DNA of 64,000 nt. Source: JAVVSR01 sp036654095. GTDB taxonomy: Bacteria > Bacillota > Clostridia > Christensenellales > CAG-917. The stretch covers positions 62,001 to 126,000 of the forward strand of contig JAVVSR010000001.1 in NCBI GenBank assembly GCA_036654095.1, read 5' to 3'. The notes below the pieces were generated by a model, which searched no databases, was not told the origin of the DNA, and saw only the letters and a list, made by a program, of their open reading frames with translations. Both the position numbers and the translations under genes were made by a program. Positions within the stretch are counted from its first letter, which is position 1, and every line of letters starts with the position of its first letter. Shown here one piece after another: positions 17,773-25,948 of this stretch.

Positions 17773-19581
17773 ATGGCTGATTTATTAAACGGATTAAAAC
17801 GCACGGATATGTGCGGAATGTTGACGGCTAGAGATGAAAACCGTGAAGTTGTGGTTATGGGCTTTGCAGCAAAGGCGCGCGACTTAGGCAATCTTTTGTT
17901 TATTGACCTACGCGACCGCACAGGCTTATTGCAGCTTGCCTTTGACGGAAGTATTGACGCTGCTTTGTTTGAAAAGGCGCGCGCCGTCAGAACGGAATTT
18001 GTGCTTGCCGTAAAAGGTACGGTTAGGCTTAGAACGGGCAAAAATATTAACGCGGGTATGGCTACTGGCGAGGTTGAAATTCTTGTTTCGGACTTAAGAA
18101 TTTTGTCGGAAGCTGAAGTTACTCCGTTTGTCATTTCCGAAAAAGCGGTTGTTGGCGAAACGCTTAGACTTAAGTATCGTTATTTGGATTTGCGCAAGCC
18201 TACTTTACAAAATAATTTAATTATGCGTGATAAAATTTCTCGAGTGGCTCGCGAATATTTAGCGGATAATGGCTTTTTAGAAATAGAAACTCCTTTTTTA
18301 GGGAAATCAACACCTGAGGGCGCAAGAGATTATTTGGTGCCTAGTCGCATAAAACACGGCTCATTTTACGCGCTTCCGCAAAGCCCGCAACTTTACAAGC
18401 AACTTTTAATGATTGCCGGTTTTGACCGTTATTATCAAATTGCCAGGTGCTTTAGAGATGAAGACTTACGCGCAAATCGTCAGCCTGAATTTTCACAAAT
18501 TGACCTTGAAATGTCATACGCCGAACGCGACGAGGATGTTATGGAAGTTGCCGAAGGTATGATTAAAAATATTTTTTCAGCTTGCAAGGGTATCACGTTT
18601 GATAAGCCTTTTAGACGTATGAAATACGCTGAGGGTATGGAGCGATTTGGCAGTGATAAACCCGATACTCGATTTGGTCTTGAGCTTAATGATATATCCG
18701 ATTGTGTTAAAAATAGCGGATTTTCAGTGTTTGAAAATGCTTTGAAAAATGGTGGCAGCGTTCGCGCTATCTGTGTTAGGAACAGCGCTGAAAAGATAAC
18801 GCGTAAAGAAATTGACAGTTTTGCCGAGTTTATTCGCGATTATGGCGCAAAGGGCTTAGCTTGGGCGGCGCTTAAACCTGAAAGCACAACTTCAAGTTTT
18901 TACAAATTTTTGACCGAAGATGAAATAAAATCTATTGAAAGCAAACTTTCTGCCGAGCGCGGTGACTTGATATTGGTTGTTGCCGACAGCAAAAATAAAG
19001 TTGTTTTTGACAGTTTGGGCGCGCTCAGGTGCTTCGTGGCAAAAAAACTGAATTTGTATGACGAAAAAGAATATGATATTTTGTGGCTTACCGATTTTCC
19101 TTTGCTTGAGTACAATGATGAAGATGGTAGATTTTATGCTGTTCATCACCCGTTTACAAGCCCCAACGTTGACGATTTAGATATTTTGTACAACAGCAAA
19201 GATATTAATGAATTATCTAAGGTGCGCGCTTACGCTTATGACTTAGTTATAAATGGACAAGAAGCGGGCGGAGGCAGTATTCGTATTCACAACCCAGAAC
19301 TTCAGCAAAAAATGTTTGAAATGCTTGGAATGTCTGACGAAACAATAGCCGAAAGATTTGGATTTTTTGTTGACGCATTTAAATATGGCGCGCCCCCTCA
19401 CGGCGGGCTAGCTTTTGGCCTTGACCGCTTAGTAATGCTAATTACTGGCGCGGAAAATATTAAAGATGTAATCGCCTTTCCGAAAGTGCAAAATGCATCT
19501 TGTTTGATGTCGGGAGCGCCCGACTTCGTTGACGATATTCAGCTTAAAGAACTTGGGCTTGACGTCAAAAAAGAGGGTTAA
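17773..19581 (+). CDS. aspS: Aspartyl-tRNA synthetase (bacterial type)
   Basis: A 602-aa bacterial-type AspRS with N-terminal OB-fold anticodon domain (about 1-105), QSPQLYKQLLM (203-213), motif 2 FRDEDLRANRQPEFSQID (227-244), a central GAD insertion (about 285-420) and motif 3 GLAFGLDRLVML near the C-terminus. Length matches the family. It probably shares a transcript with hisS upstream and with rseC, trx and glyA downstream (gaps of 2-20 bp). Confidence 0.97.
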   Translation: MADLLNGLKRTDMCGMLTARDENREVVVMGFAAKARDLGNLLFIDLRDRTGLLQLAFDGSIDAALFEKARAVRTEFVLAVKGTVRLRTGKNINAGMATGEVEILVSDLRILSEAEVTPFVISEKAVVGETLRLKYRYLDLRKPTLQNNLIMRDKISRVAREYLADNGFLEIETPFLGKSTPEGARDYLVPSRIKHGSFYALPQSPQLYKQLLMIAGFDRYYQIARCFRDEDLRANRQPEFSQIDLEMSYAERDEDVMEVAEGMIKNIFSACKGITFDKPFRRMKYAEGMERFGSDKPDTRFGLELNDISDCVKNSGFSVFENALKNGGSVRAICVRNSAEKITRKEIDSFAEFIRDYGAKGLAWAALKPESTTSSFYKFLTEDEIKSIESKLSAERGDLILVVADSKNKVVFDSLGALRCFVAKKLNLYDEKEYDILWLTDFPLLEYNDEDGRFYAVHHPFTSPNVDDLDILYNSKDINELSKVRAYAYDLVINGQEAGGGSIRIHNPELQQKMFEMLGMSDETIAERFGFFVDAFKYGAPPHGGLAFGLDRLVMLITGAENIKDVIAFPKVQNASCLMSGAPDFVDDIQLKELGLDVKKEG

Positions 19582-19583
19582 AA

Positions 19584-20105
19584 ATGGTTGAATGTGGAAA
19601 AGTAATTAAACTTGCAAAACGTAATAACGTAACAGTTAGCTTTGATAGAAAAACCGCTTGTGACCAGTGTCACATGTGCGCGGTTTCTAAGTCGGGTAAA
19701 ACTGTTGAAATTACCGTGCCTAATACAGTAAACGCTGAAATTGGCGACGATGTTTTAGTTACAATGGGCGACAGATATGTGCTTACCGCTGCGCTTATTG
19801 TTTATGTTATTCCGCTTATTTTGGTTGCTATTGGCGTTATTGTAGGCCAGCAATTTGGCGTAATTACACAACTGGTTTTAGTGTTTGTTGCGCTTGTTAT
19901 TGGATTTGCGTTTGCCATTTTTTTAGATAAAAAAGTTATCCGAAAAAAGAAAGGTTTTGTTCCTGAAATTACCAAGATTTTGGCAAAAGCAAGCGACAAT
20001 GCTAATCAAGAAACAGATAAATCAAATAAAACTGAAAATATTGAACAAAATATTGATGAAAGCAACAGCGAAAGTCTTAATGACGAAAGCGAACAAAATA
20101 AATAA
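19584..20105 (+). CDS. RseC/SoxR-reducing family membrane protein
   Basis: A 173-aa protein of the RseC/MucC family. The N-terminus carries a cysteine cluster Cys26-x2-Cys29-x2-Cys32 (ACDQCHMCA), followed by two membrane segments (about 66-88 and 92-114) and an acidic, Asn/Ser-rich cytoplasmic tail. In other bacteria RseC is linked to the Rnf-like electron-transfer complex that reduces SoxR. Rnf genes are not in this window, so its partner is unknown. Two bases separate it from aspS, and trx follows. Confidence 0.8.
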   Translation: MVECGKVIKLAKRNNVTVSFDRKTACDQCHMCAVSKSGKTVEITVPNTVNAEIGDDVLVTMGDRYVLTAALIVYVIPLILVAIGVIVGQQFGVITQLVLVFVALVIGFAFAIFLDKKVIRKKKGFVPEITKILAKASDNANQETDKSNKTENIEQNIDESNSESLNDESEQNK

Positions 20106-20125
20106 TTTTATATAAGGAGATATAT

Positions 20126-20443
20126 ATGAATAATATTTTACATTTATCAGGAGAAAATTTCGATACAGCAATTAATGGCGCAAAACCTGTTTTGGTTGAT
20201 TTTTGGGCGCAATGGTGTGGTCCTTGTAAGATGCTTGCTCCCGTTTTAGAAGAAGTGTCATCGGAAGTTTCGGAGTTGGTTTTTGCAAAGCTTGATATAG
20301 ATGAGTCAGAAGATATCGCCGTTCGTTATGGTGTTATGAGTATCCCAACTCTTGTGATTTTTAAAAACGGGAATGTAGTCGCAAAAACTGTTGGATATAA
20401 AAACAAAACACAAATTTTATCATTTATTCAAGATAACATCTAA
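20126..20443 (+). CDS. trxA: Thioredoxin
   Basis: A 105-aa thioredoxin, a cytoplasmic disulfide reductase. The active site is WCGPC (30-34), with the cis-proline in MSIPTLVIFKNG. AAGGAGATATAT precedes the ATG. A complete single domain without signal peptide. It lies between the RseC-like gene and glyA in an apparent operon. Confidence 0.94.
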   Translation: MNNILHLSGENFDTAINGAKPVLVDFWAQWCGPCKMLAPVLEEVSSEVSELVFAKLDIDESEDIAVRYGVMSIPTLVIFKNGNVVAKTVGYKNKTQILSFIQDNI

Positions 20444-20454
20444 AGGAGTACATT

Positions 20455-21708
20455 ATGGTTGACTTATCCATCATTAAGAAAAACGATATTGAGCTTTACG
20501 ACAGTATGGTAAATGAACTTAATCGTCAAAAAAACAATTTGGAGCTTATTGCAAGCGAAAACATTGTTAGCCCCGCAGTTATGGCGGCAATGGGCAGTTT
20601 TTTAACTAACAAGTATGCCGAAGGGTATCCTGGAAAGCGTTACTATGGCGGTTGCGAGTTTGTTGACGTAAGCGAGGAGCTTGCAAGAAAACGCGCTTGT
20701 CAGTTGTTTAATGCTGACCACGCAAACGTACAGCCTCACTGTGGCGCAAACGCTAACTTTGCCGTTTATTTGGCAGTTTTAAAGCCTGGTGATACTATTA
20801 TGGGTATGAGCCTTGCGCACGGTGGCCATTTAACTCACGGAAGCAAAGTAAACGTTTCGGGAAAGTGGTTTAATATTGTATCATATGGCGTTAATGAACA
20901 GACTTGCACAATAGATTATGACGAAGTTCAACGTATCGCCTTAGAAAGTAAACCTCAAATTATTGTTGCGGGCGCTAGCGCGTATCCGCGTGTTATTGAC
21001 TTTAAACGCTTTAGAGAAATTGCCGATATGGTTGGCGCATACTTAATGGTCGATATGGCGCACATCGCAGGTTTGGTTGCAGCAGGTATTCACCCAAGTC
21101 CCGTCCCGTACGCTGATTTTGTTACGACAACTACTCACAAGACTCTAAGAGGTCCTCGTGGCGGTATGATTTTGTGCAAAGAACAATATGCGCAAATTAT
21201 TGATAAAGCAATTTTCCCCGGCAGTCAGGGCGGCCCGCTTATGCACATTATCGCAGCTAAGGCTGTGGCATTTAAAGAAGCGCTTTCTGACGATTTTAAA
21301 GTGTATCAAAAAAATGTTGTCGCTAACTGCAAGGCAATGGCTGAAACCTTTTCTAAACGTGGCATTAAAATGGTTTCTGGCGGAACGGACAACCACCTTA
21401 TTTTGGTAAATTTGATTGGCACTGGCGTTTCGGGTAAAGATTTAGAAACTATGCTTGATAAAGTACATATTACCGTCAATAAAAACGCAATTCCATTTGA
21501 CCCTGAAAAACCTAATATTACAAGCGGTATTCGCGTTGGGACGGCAAGTTTGACTACTCGCGGAATGAATGAAGCGGATATGGCTGTTGTTGCTAATTGT
21601 ATCGCTGATATTATTTTTGAAGGCGAAAGCGCATTTGATAAGGTTAAAGCAAACGTTAAAATGCTGTGTGATAAACATCCAATTTACGAAAAAGATATAA
21701 TGTTTTAG
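20455..21708 (+). CDS. glyA: Serine hydroxymethyltransferase
   Basis: A 417-aa PLP enzyme interconverting serine plus tetrahydrofolate with glycine plus methylene-tetrahydrofolate, supplying one-carbon units (also used by TrmFO and Fmt elsewhere in the window). The PLP lysine is Lys229 in TTTTHKTLRGPRGG; SENIVSPAVMAAMGS and NKYAEGYPGKRYYGG are family signatures. It ends the hisS-glyA run; a strong hairpin lies about 210 bp downstream. Confidence 0.97.
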   Translation: MVDLSIIKKNDIELYDSMVNELNRQKNNLELIASENIVSPAVMAAMGSFLTNKYAEGYPGKRYYGGCEFVDVSEELARKRACQLFNADHANVQPHCGANANFAVYLAVLKPGDTIMGMSLAHGGHLTHGSKVNVSGKWFNIVSYGVNEQTCTIDYDEVQRIALESKPQIIVAGASAYPRVIDFKRFREIADMVGAYLMVDMAHIAGLVAAGIHPSPVPYADFVTTTTHKTLRGPRGGMILCKEQYAQIIDKAIFPGSQGGPLMHIIAAKAVAFKEALSDDFKVYQKNVVANCKAMAETFSKRGIKMVSGGTDNHLILVNLIGTGVSGKDLETMLDKVHITVNKNAIPFDPEKPNITSGIRVGTASLTTRGMNEADMAVVANCIADIIFEGESAFDKVKANVKMLCDKHPIYEKDIMF

Positions 21709-22028
21709 TAGTTGAACAAACGAAAAAAATAATTAGTTTAAAATAAAAACAAAAATTTATGTTAGCGGTTTTCAAGTTACTTTGAGAGTTGGTTTTTAAA
21801 TAAAAATTAATTGTTTTTAAATTAAAATTATAATATTTTTATAACATTATTTATATATTAAAACCGCAATGCTAGTGAAAACTAACTTAGGGCTTTAATT
21901 AAAATTGTAAATTCAAATCAAGAAGGCCTCCATTTGGAGGCCTTCTGTTTTCCTAAGTATTTTATTAGGAGATTTTGTAAATTATTTGTAACCTACACTT
22001 GCATTGTATGACCTGAAAATATAAAAGA
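21709..22028. other. Non-coding stretch between glyA and the Met-rich gene
   Basis: Very AT-rich, with no start-and-Shine-Dalgarno combination supporting a gene on either strand. The only structured element is the bidirectional terminator at 21921-21950. Confidence 0.7.
21921..21950. terminator. Bidirectional terminator between glyA and convergent gene
   Basis: A perfect 11-bp stem AGAAGGCCTCC / GGAGGCCTTCT with a 4-base loop, followed by GTTTT on the + strand and TTGATTT on the - strand. It lies between convergent transcripts (glyA and the Met-rich protein gene). Confidence 0.9.
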
Positions 22029-22376
22029 TTACTTATTGTTCATAAGTTTAAATAATGCTTGATTAATTTCATTGTTTGAGAAACCATTTACCGCGTCAAA
22101 GTTTGGAGCGGATTGTTTTTTTTGTTCGGAATTTTCTGCAGTCGGCTGAGCTGTTGACTTCGATGATGAATTCATCATATTTGGCATTAGTTTCATCATT
22201 TGCAACATTCCCGACAACTTTTCGTTGCCTCCTCCCAACATTTCAAGCATCGATGACGGTTCTCCGCCTTGAAGCGCAGTCATCATTGACATCATTTTTT
22301 GCATATCCATATTCTTGTTGTTTTCTCCGTTGCCACTCATAAGCATTGGCAATAACGATAAAGGATTAAAATTCAT
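22029..22376 (-). CDS. Methionine-rich small protein, unknown function
   Basis: A 115-aa protein, not recognised. Eighteen of 115 residues are Met, concentrated at 10-70 (MQKMMSMMTALQGG, LQMMKLMPNMM), followed by a polar Ser/Gln/Lys linker and a short C-terminal helix (FSNNEINQALFKLMNNK). There is no signal peptide or clear membrane segment. A good AGAGGTGA ribosome-binding site supports it. It is divergent from the 93-aa gene and subtilase gene across 75 bp, so they may be functionally linked. The Met-rich helix could bind hydrophobic helices, as in SRP54 M domains, but that is speculation. Confidence 0.7.
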   Translation of the reverse strand: MNFNPLSLLPMLMSGNGENNKNMDMQKMMSMMTALQGGEPSSMLEMLGGGNEKLSGMLQMMKLMPNMMNSSSKSTAQPTAENSEQKKQSAPNFDAVNGFSNNEINQALFKLMNNK

Positions 22377-22451
22377 ATATCACCTCTGACACGTTATAAT
22401 ATATGTCGGCATATATTTAAATAGTGCAAATAATTTTAAAGAGGAAATTTT

Positions 22452-22733
22452 ATGGATTTTAAATCTTATGTGAAAGGAAAAAAATCGGACGCCTCTGCCA
22501 GAAAAAATGATGCTCCGCCCGAATTTAAAAAAACGGTTGAGGAAACTATTGATAGTCATAAGGGCAAGTCGCAAGAAGAACTTATGAGTGAAATTATTGC
22601 GCGAGCAAAAAAAGAACGTAGCGAAGGAAAATTGTCAAACGATGACTTGGATAACTTTTATCAACAGGTCGCGCCTATGCTTAGCAAGGAGCAAGTCGCT
22701 CGTCTTAAAAGCATTATGAAGATGCTAAAATGA
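22452..22733 (+). CDS. Hypothetical 93-aa charged protein
   Basis: Not recognised. A soluble, highly charged protein with a basic N-terminus (KSYVKGKKSDASARK) and a helical C-terminus (LDNFYQQVAPMLSKEQVARLKSIMKMLK). AGAGGAA precedes the ATG. Its stop overlaps the start of the subtilase gene (ATGA), so the two are translationally coupled. It is divergent from the Met-rich gene. The C-terminal MLS...RLKSIMKML shares the amphipathic Met/Leu character of that neighbour. Confidence 0.75.
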   Translation: MDFKSYVKGKKSDASARKNDAPPEFKKTVEETIDSHKGKSQEELMSEIIARAKKERSEGKLSNDDLDNFYQQVAPMLSKEQVARLKSIMKMLK

Positions 22734-23806
22734 TGATACATAAAATATCGCCATCGCTATATTATGCGGTCAAGTGCTTAAGCGTTGAAAAACTAAATGT
22801 AATTGTTTATGTTAAAAATAGTTGGTGTTTTAAGCAAATTGCGCGGTTCAAGGTTGTGAGGGAGTATCCGTTTATAAATGCGGTAGGCATAAGCTGCTTT
22901 CCGTATGAACTGGAACATTTGTCGCGATTGCCGTATGTGGAATACATACAAAGTAATGCGCAGGTATTTGCGTTAGATGAAGAAATGTCTAATGAAAAGC
23001 CTGTCGAAAATTTTAAAATACAAACAAATTTAACAGGGAAAGGCGTAACATTGTGCGTACTGGACACAGGCATACAGCCTCACTTGGATATATGCGCGCC
23101 GTTTAATAGATTGAAAGATTTTTATGATGTAGACAATCCAAACGAACGATTGCCATATGACGATAATGGCCACGGTACATTTGTCACAGGGGTTGCGGCA
23201 GGCAATGGTTTTGCCTCGGGAAGCACGTTGTCGGGTGTTGCTACAAAGGCCAATATAGTAGGCGTTAAAGTAATAAAAGCCAATGGCGAAAGTGGCGCAT
23301 TTTCGGTTTTAGATGGAATGCAGTGGGTGTTAGATAATCGACGCAAACTAAATATTCGTGTTGCGTGTATGAGTTTTGGAAGCAATCCATTTGAGCAAAA
23401 TGACCCGTTAAAACGCGGCGCGGAAACCTTAGTTAGAAGTGGTATTACCGTTGTATGCGCGTCAGGAAACAGTGGAGAAAACGCTGTAAAATCGCCCGCG
23501 ACGAGTATGGAAGTTATAAGCGTAGGCGCTGTAAATGAAAAAAACGAAATAGCTGATTTTACGTCGCGCGGATATGTGAACGGCCGACAAAAGCCTGAAA
23601 TTTATGCAAGCGGCGTTGATGTAATTGGCCTTGAAGCATTTGGCACATACGGGAAAATGAGCGGCACAAGCGTATCTACTCCATATGTTGCAGGCGCGGC
23701 TTGTTTGTTGGTCGAGCGCTTTCCAAGCATAACTCCGCATAGGATAAAAGAGATACTGTTAAAAACTGCTGAAAACATCGATGGCCACTTTGTTTTAAAA
23801 TTGTAA
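22730..23806 (+). CDS. Subtilisin-like (S8) serine protease, probably intracellular
   Basis: A 358-aa S8 peptidase. The catalytic triad is visible as Asp112 (LCVLDTGI), His148 (DDNGHGTFVTG) and Ser314 (GKMSGTSVSTPYVAGA), with oxyanion Asn246 (ASGNSGEN). The ~95-residue N-terminus has no signal peptide and resembles a propeptide, so the enzyme is probably cytoplasmic like IspA/AprX. It starts within the stop of the 93-aa gene. Convergent with the aminotransferase gene across a shared terminator. Confidence 0.9.
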   Translation: MMIHKISPSLYYAVKCLSVEKLNVIVYVKNSWCFKQIARFKVVREYPFINAVGISCFPYELEHLSRLPYVEYIQSNAQVFALDEEMSNEKPVENFKIQTNLTGKGVTLCVLDTGIQPHLDICAPFNRLKDFYDVDNPNERLPYDDNGHGTFVTGVAAGNGFASGSTLSGVATKANIVGVKVIKANGESGAFSVLDGMQWVLDNRRKLNIRVACMSFGSNPFEQNDPLKRGAETLVRSGITVVCASGNSGENAVKSPATSMEVISVGAVNEKNEIADFTSRGYVNGRQKPEIYASGVDVIGLEAFGTYGKMSGTSVSTPYVAGAACLLVERFPSITPHRIKEILLKTAENIDGHFVLKL

Positions 23807-23809
23807 TCA

Positions 23810-23851
23810 AAAAGGCAGTTTATCGCATAAATAGTGATGATTAACTGCCTT
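23810..23851. terminator. Bidirectional terminator
   Basis: A 10-bp stem AAAGGCAGTT / AACTGCCTTT with a 22-base loop; TTTTTG follows on the - strand and CAAATTATTTTA on the + strand. It separates the convergent subtilase and aminotransferase genes and is better formed for the - strand. Confidence 0.75.
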
Positions 23852-23871
23852 TCAAATTATTTTAGCTTAAA

Positions 23872-24996
23872 TTACTTGTTAGCAATAATTTCTTCAACTG
23901 CTTTTAATAAACAATACGCGTCTTTTTCAGTATTGTTAAATCCAATACTTGCGCGCACAATTCCGCGGTCAAGAGTTCCCAAATGGTTGTGAATAAGCGG
24001 AGCGCAATGCAACCCCGAACGTACGGCTATGTTGTATTTTTCATTTAATATATCGCCGACTTCCATACTTGTTTTATTTTTTATGTTAAATGCGACCACT
24101 CCATTTTTTGTTCCGTCAGGTGTGTAAACTTCTAAAATATTCATATTTTTTAAACCATACAAAACTGTTTCGTTTATGCTTTCAATGTGGCGACGTATTT
24201 TACTTATATTTTTATATGTCCACTTTGACGCTTCGCCAAGCGAGTAAATGCCTGCCGCGTTTAACGTACCTGCTTCCAATGCTTCGGGTAGGGCAAATGG
24301 TTGATAAACGCTGTCTGAGTTTGTGCCTGTGCCACCATATAGCAGTGGCTGAAGCTTTCGTTCGTCATTTAAAACTAAAAACCCTGTGCCTTGTGGACCG
24401 TGCAGCCCCTTATGTCCGGGACAGGCTAAATAATTGATATGCAAAGCTTTTACATCAATACTTGCGTGAGGAACGGCCTGCGCGCCATCTACCACAAGCA
24501 TAATATTTTTTTCGGCGCAAATTTTTCCTATTTTTTCAAGGTCGGCTTGCGCTCCCGTAACGTTTGATGCCGCGTTGACAACAACCATATATGTGTCGCG
24601 CCCAATAAGCCGTTCAAGATGATTTGGATTAATTGCCAAATTAGTATCGGGATTAATTACCGACAGCTTAATTTTTTTATCGCGTTCAAGTTTAAACAAA
24701 GGTCGCAGCACACTGTTGTGTTCGTTTACAGTTGTTATTACGTGTCCGCCTTCTTTGAGCGAGCCTAAAATTACAATATTTAAAGCCTCTGTGCAGTTTT
24801 TTGTAAAAATAATTTCATTTCCGTTAAAAATATTGCATAAAAATGTACGCGCTAATGATATTCTAAGCGCGGTATTTACCGCATCGCGATGCCCGCTTCT
24901 ACCACCGTTTGCGCTATCTAAAAATTCGCGTTCAAATGCTTTTAGCGCGCATTTAGGTTTAAATTTTGATGTTGCCGCGTTATCTAAATAAATCAT
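23872..24996 (-). CDS. Cysteine desulfurase-like class V aminotransferase (EF2568 type)
   Basis: A 374-aa PLP enzyme beginning MIYLDNAATS. PLP lysine Lys196 lies in ACPGHKGLHG and the candidate persulfide cysteine Cys331 in VRSGLHCAP. It fits the SufS-like EF2568 family, which in Enterococcus and clostridia accompanies selenium-dependent molybdenum hydroxylase genes. A DUF3343 gene is divergent from it, supporting a sulfur or selenium mobilisation role. It is distinct from the second desulfurase, fused to an Rrf2 domain, at 25949. GGAGG precedes the ATG. Confidence 0.87.
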   Translation of the reverse strand: MIYLDNAATSKFKPKCALKAFEREFLDSANGGRSGHRDAVNTALRISLARTFLCNIFNGNEIIFTKNCTEALNIVILGSLKEGGHVITTVNEHNSVLRPLFKLERDKKIKLSVINPDTNLAINPNHLERLIGRDTYMVVVNAASNVTGAQADLEKIGKICAEKNIMLVVDGAQAVPHASIDVKALHINYLACPGHKGLHGPQGTGFLVLNDERKLQPLLYGGTGTNSDSVYQPFALPEALEAGTLNAAGIYSLGEASKWTYKNISKIRRHIESINETVLYGLKNMNILEVYTPDGTKNGVVAFNIKNKTSMEVGDILNEKYNIAVRSGLHCAPLIHNHLGTLDRGIVRASIGFNNTEKDAYCLLKAVEEIIANK

Positions 24997-25045
24997 ATTG
25001 CCTCCAAGTTACATAAATATTCGTTTAGCAATATAAATATATTAT

Positions 25046-25065
25046 GGGATGTAAAGTATTATCCC
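25046..25065. promoter_or_regulatory. Dyad in divergent promoter region
   Basis: GGGAT-N10-ATCCC, an inverted repeat centred in the 98-bp space between the divergent aminotransferase and DUF3343 genes. It could be an operator acting on both; no protein is assigned. Confidence 0.3.
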
Positions 25066-25094
25066 GATAAATTTAACTACGGAGGTCAAATAAA

Positions 25095-25355
25095 TTGGAA
25101 AATTATCAGTTTTCAGCATTTCGGTCAAGAGAACAGTCCATTAAATTTTATGAGAGTCTGCGAGCAATGCGTGTGGACTGCGCTGTTATTAATACTCCTC
25201 ACGAAGCTTCTATCGGCTGTGGAATTTCTGTAAAATATCCTTGTCGATTTGAAAATACAGCTAAAATCGCTTTAGAGAGAGGACGTTTTAGCACATTTAT
25301 CGGTATGTATGAAGTTACGGAAAATCACGGACGAAAGTTTATTAAATTAATTTAA
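25095..25355 (+). CDS. DUF3343 putative Se/S carrier-like protein
   Basis: An 86-aa DUF3343 protein (Pfam 'putative Se/S carrier protein-like'). FSAFRSREQSIKFYESLRAM and the TPHEASIGCGISVKY segment with its conserved Cys are typical. The start is a TTG with GGAGG nine bases upstream. It is divergent from the EF2568-type desulfurase, consistent with accepting sulfur or selenium from it. No selD, selA or molybdenum hydroxylase gene is visible, so selenium use is unproven. Confidence 0.8.
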   Translation: MENYQFSAFRSREQSIKFYESLRAMRVDCAVINTPHEASIGCGISVKYPCRFENTAKIALERGRFSTFIGMYEVTENHGRKFIKLI

Positions 25356-25358
25356 TTA

Positions 25359-25550
25359 TCAATCATCAAGCAAATCCTCATATGAAACGTTTAAAACTTT
25401 TTTAATTTTTTTTAACGTTTCTAGGTCGGGTTCAGAGTACTTATTTTCCCACGCGCTAACGGTTGTACGGCACACATCTAACTGCTCGGCGAACTTACAC
25501 TGAGTAAGTCCTTGCATTTTTCTAAAATTTCTTACATTACGATAAAACAT
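25359..25550 (-). CDS. Small XRE-family transcriptional repressor
   Basis: A 63-aa protein that is almost entirely an XRE/Cro helix-turn-helix: MFYRNVRNFRKMQGLTQ, FAEQLDVCRTTVSAWENKY, then LKKIKKVLNVSYEDLLDD. The ATG at 25550 is chosen because AGGAGG precedes it; a longer reading would run through the promoter. It overlaps no gene; its stop is 3 bp from the DUF3343 stop (convergent). Its own promoter contains a perfect dyad, suggesting autorepression. Confidence 0.88.
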   Translation of the reverse strand: MFYRNVRNFRKMQGLTQCKFAEQLDVCRTTVSAWENKYSEPDLETLKKIKKVLNVSYEDLLDD

Positions 25551-25593
25551 AGTTATGCCTCCTTTTTTGATATTTTGACAAACAAATTGAATA

Positions 25594-25622
25594 ATTGTAT
25601 TAATTGTCAGCAAATATGTCAA
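25594..25622 (-). promoter_or_regulatory. Sigma-A promoter of the XRE gene
   Basis: On the - strand TTGACA, 17 bp, TACAAT, about 45 bp upstream of the XRE start. A consensus-quality housekeeping promoter. Confidence 0.8.
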
Positions 25623-25628
25623 TATTTG
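25611..25628. promoter_or_regulatory. Perfect dyad overlapping the XRE -35 box (candidate operator)
   Basis: CAAATAT-GTCA-ATATTTG: perfect 7-bp arms around a 4-bp centre, covering the -35 hexamer of the XRE promoter. This is the expected size and place for a dimeric XRE repressor site. Confidence 0.5.
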
Positions 25629-25890
25629 TAGAATTATGTCGAAATATGTTGCAAGAGTGCGCAAATGTTAGTTCATTTATTAAAATAGTCCATATTTTTT
25701 GTTTTAAATAAAACATTTTAATAGGGCGTTTTGTTTTTATTTATGACAGCGCTAATTTTTTTTATGAGTTTTATTTAATATGCAAATTCTTAATATTTTT
25801 ATAATTCTTCATTTTTTTAATAAGTTTTTAATTTTTTTTATTAAATAATTAAAATCCCGACATTTTCAGTGTGGTATTTTACAAAACTCG

Positions 25891-25919
25891 TTGACATAGC
25901 GTTTTTAGTGTGATAATAT
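25891..25919 (+). promoter_or_regulatory. Sigma-A promoter of the Rrf2-IscS fusion gene
   Basis: TTGACA, 17 bp (TAGCGTTTTTAGTGTGA), TAATAT. The start codon is only 29 bp beyond the -10 box, giving a short leader that is wholly occupied by the operator and ribosome-binding site. Confidence 0.88.
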
Positions 25920-25944
25920 ATACTTGACTAAAAAGGTAGGGTAT
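25920..25944 (+). promoter_or_regulatory. IscR type-1-like operator
   Basis: The 25-bp site starts ATACTTGACTA and ends GGTAGGGTAT. Against the published E. coli IscR type-1 consensus (ATASYYGACTR, WWWY, AGTCRRSTAT) I count 22 of 25 positions matching. It begins one base after the -10 box, spans the likely transcription start and covers the AAGGTAGGG ribosome-binding site. Binding here would block transcription of the gene encoding the Rrf2 domain itself. Confidence 0.7.
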
Positions 25945-25948
25945 TCAA

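Larger units (their letters stand above)
25551..25948. other. Divergent intergenic region between XRE and iscR-iscS genes
   Basis: About 400 bp, extremely AT-rich. It holds the XRE promoter and dyad at its left end and the iscR-iscS promoter and operator at its right end. Between about 25680 and 25890 nothing coding or structured is seen. Confidence 0.7.

Noticed and set aside
22380..22574. 64-codon minus-strand frame ahead of the Met-rich gene
   Set aside because: Antisense to the coupled 93-aa gene and overlapping the divergent promoter region; no ribosome-binding site.
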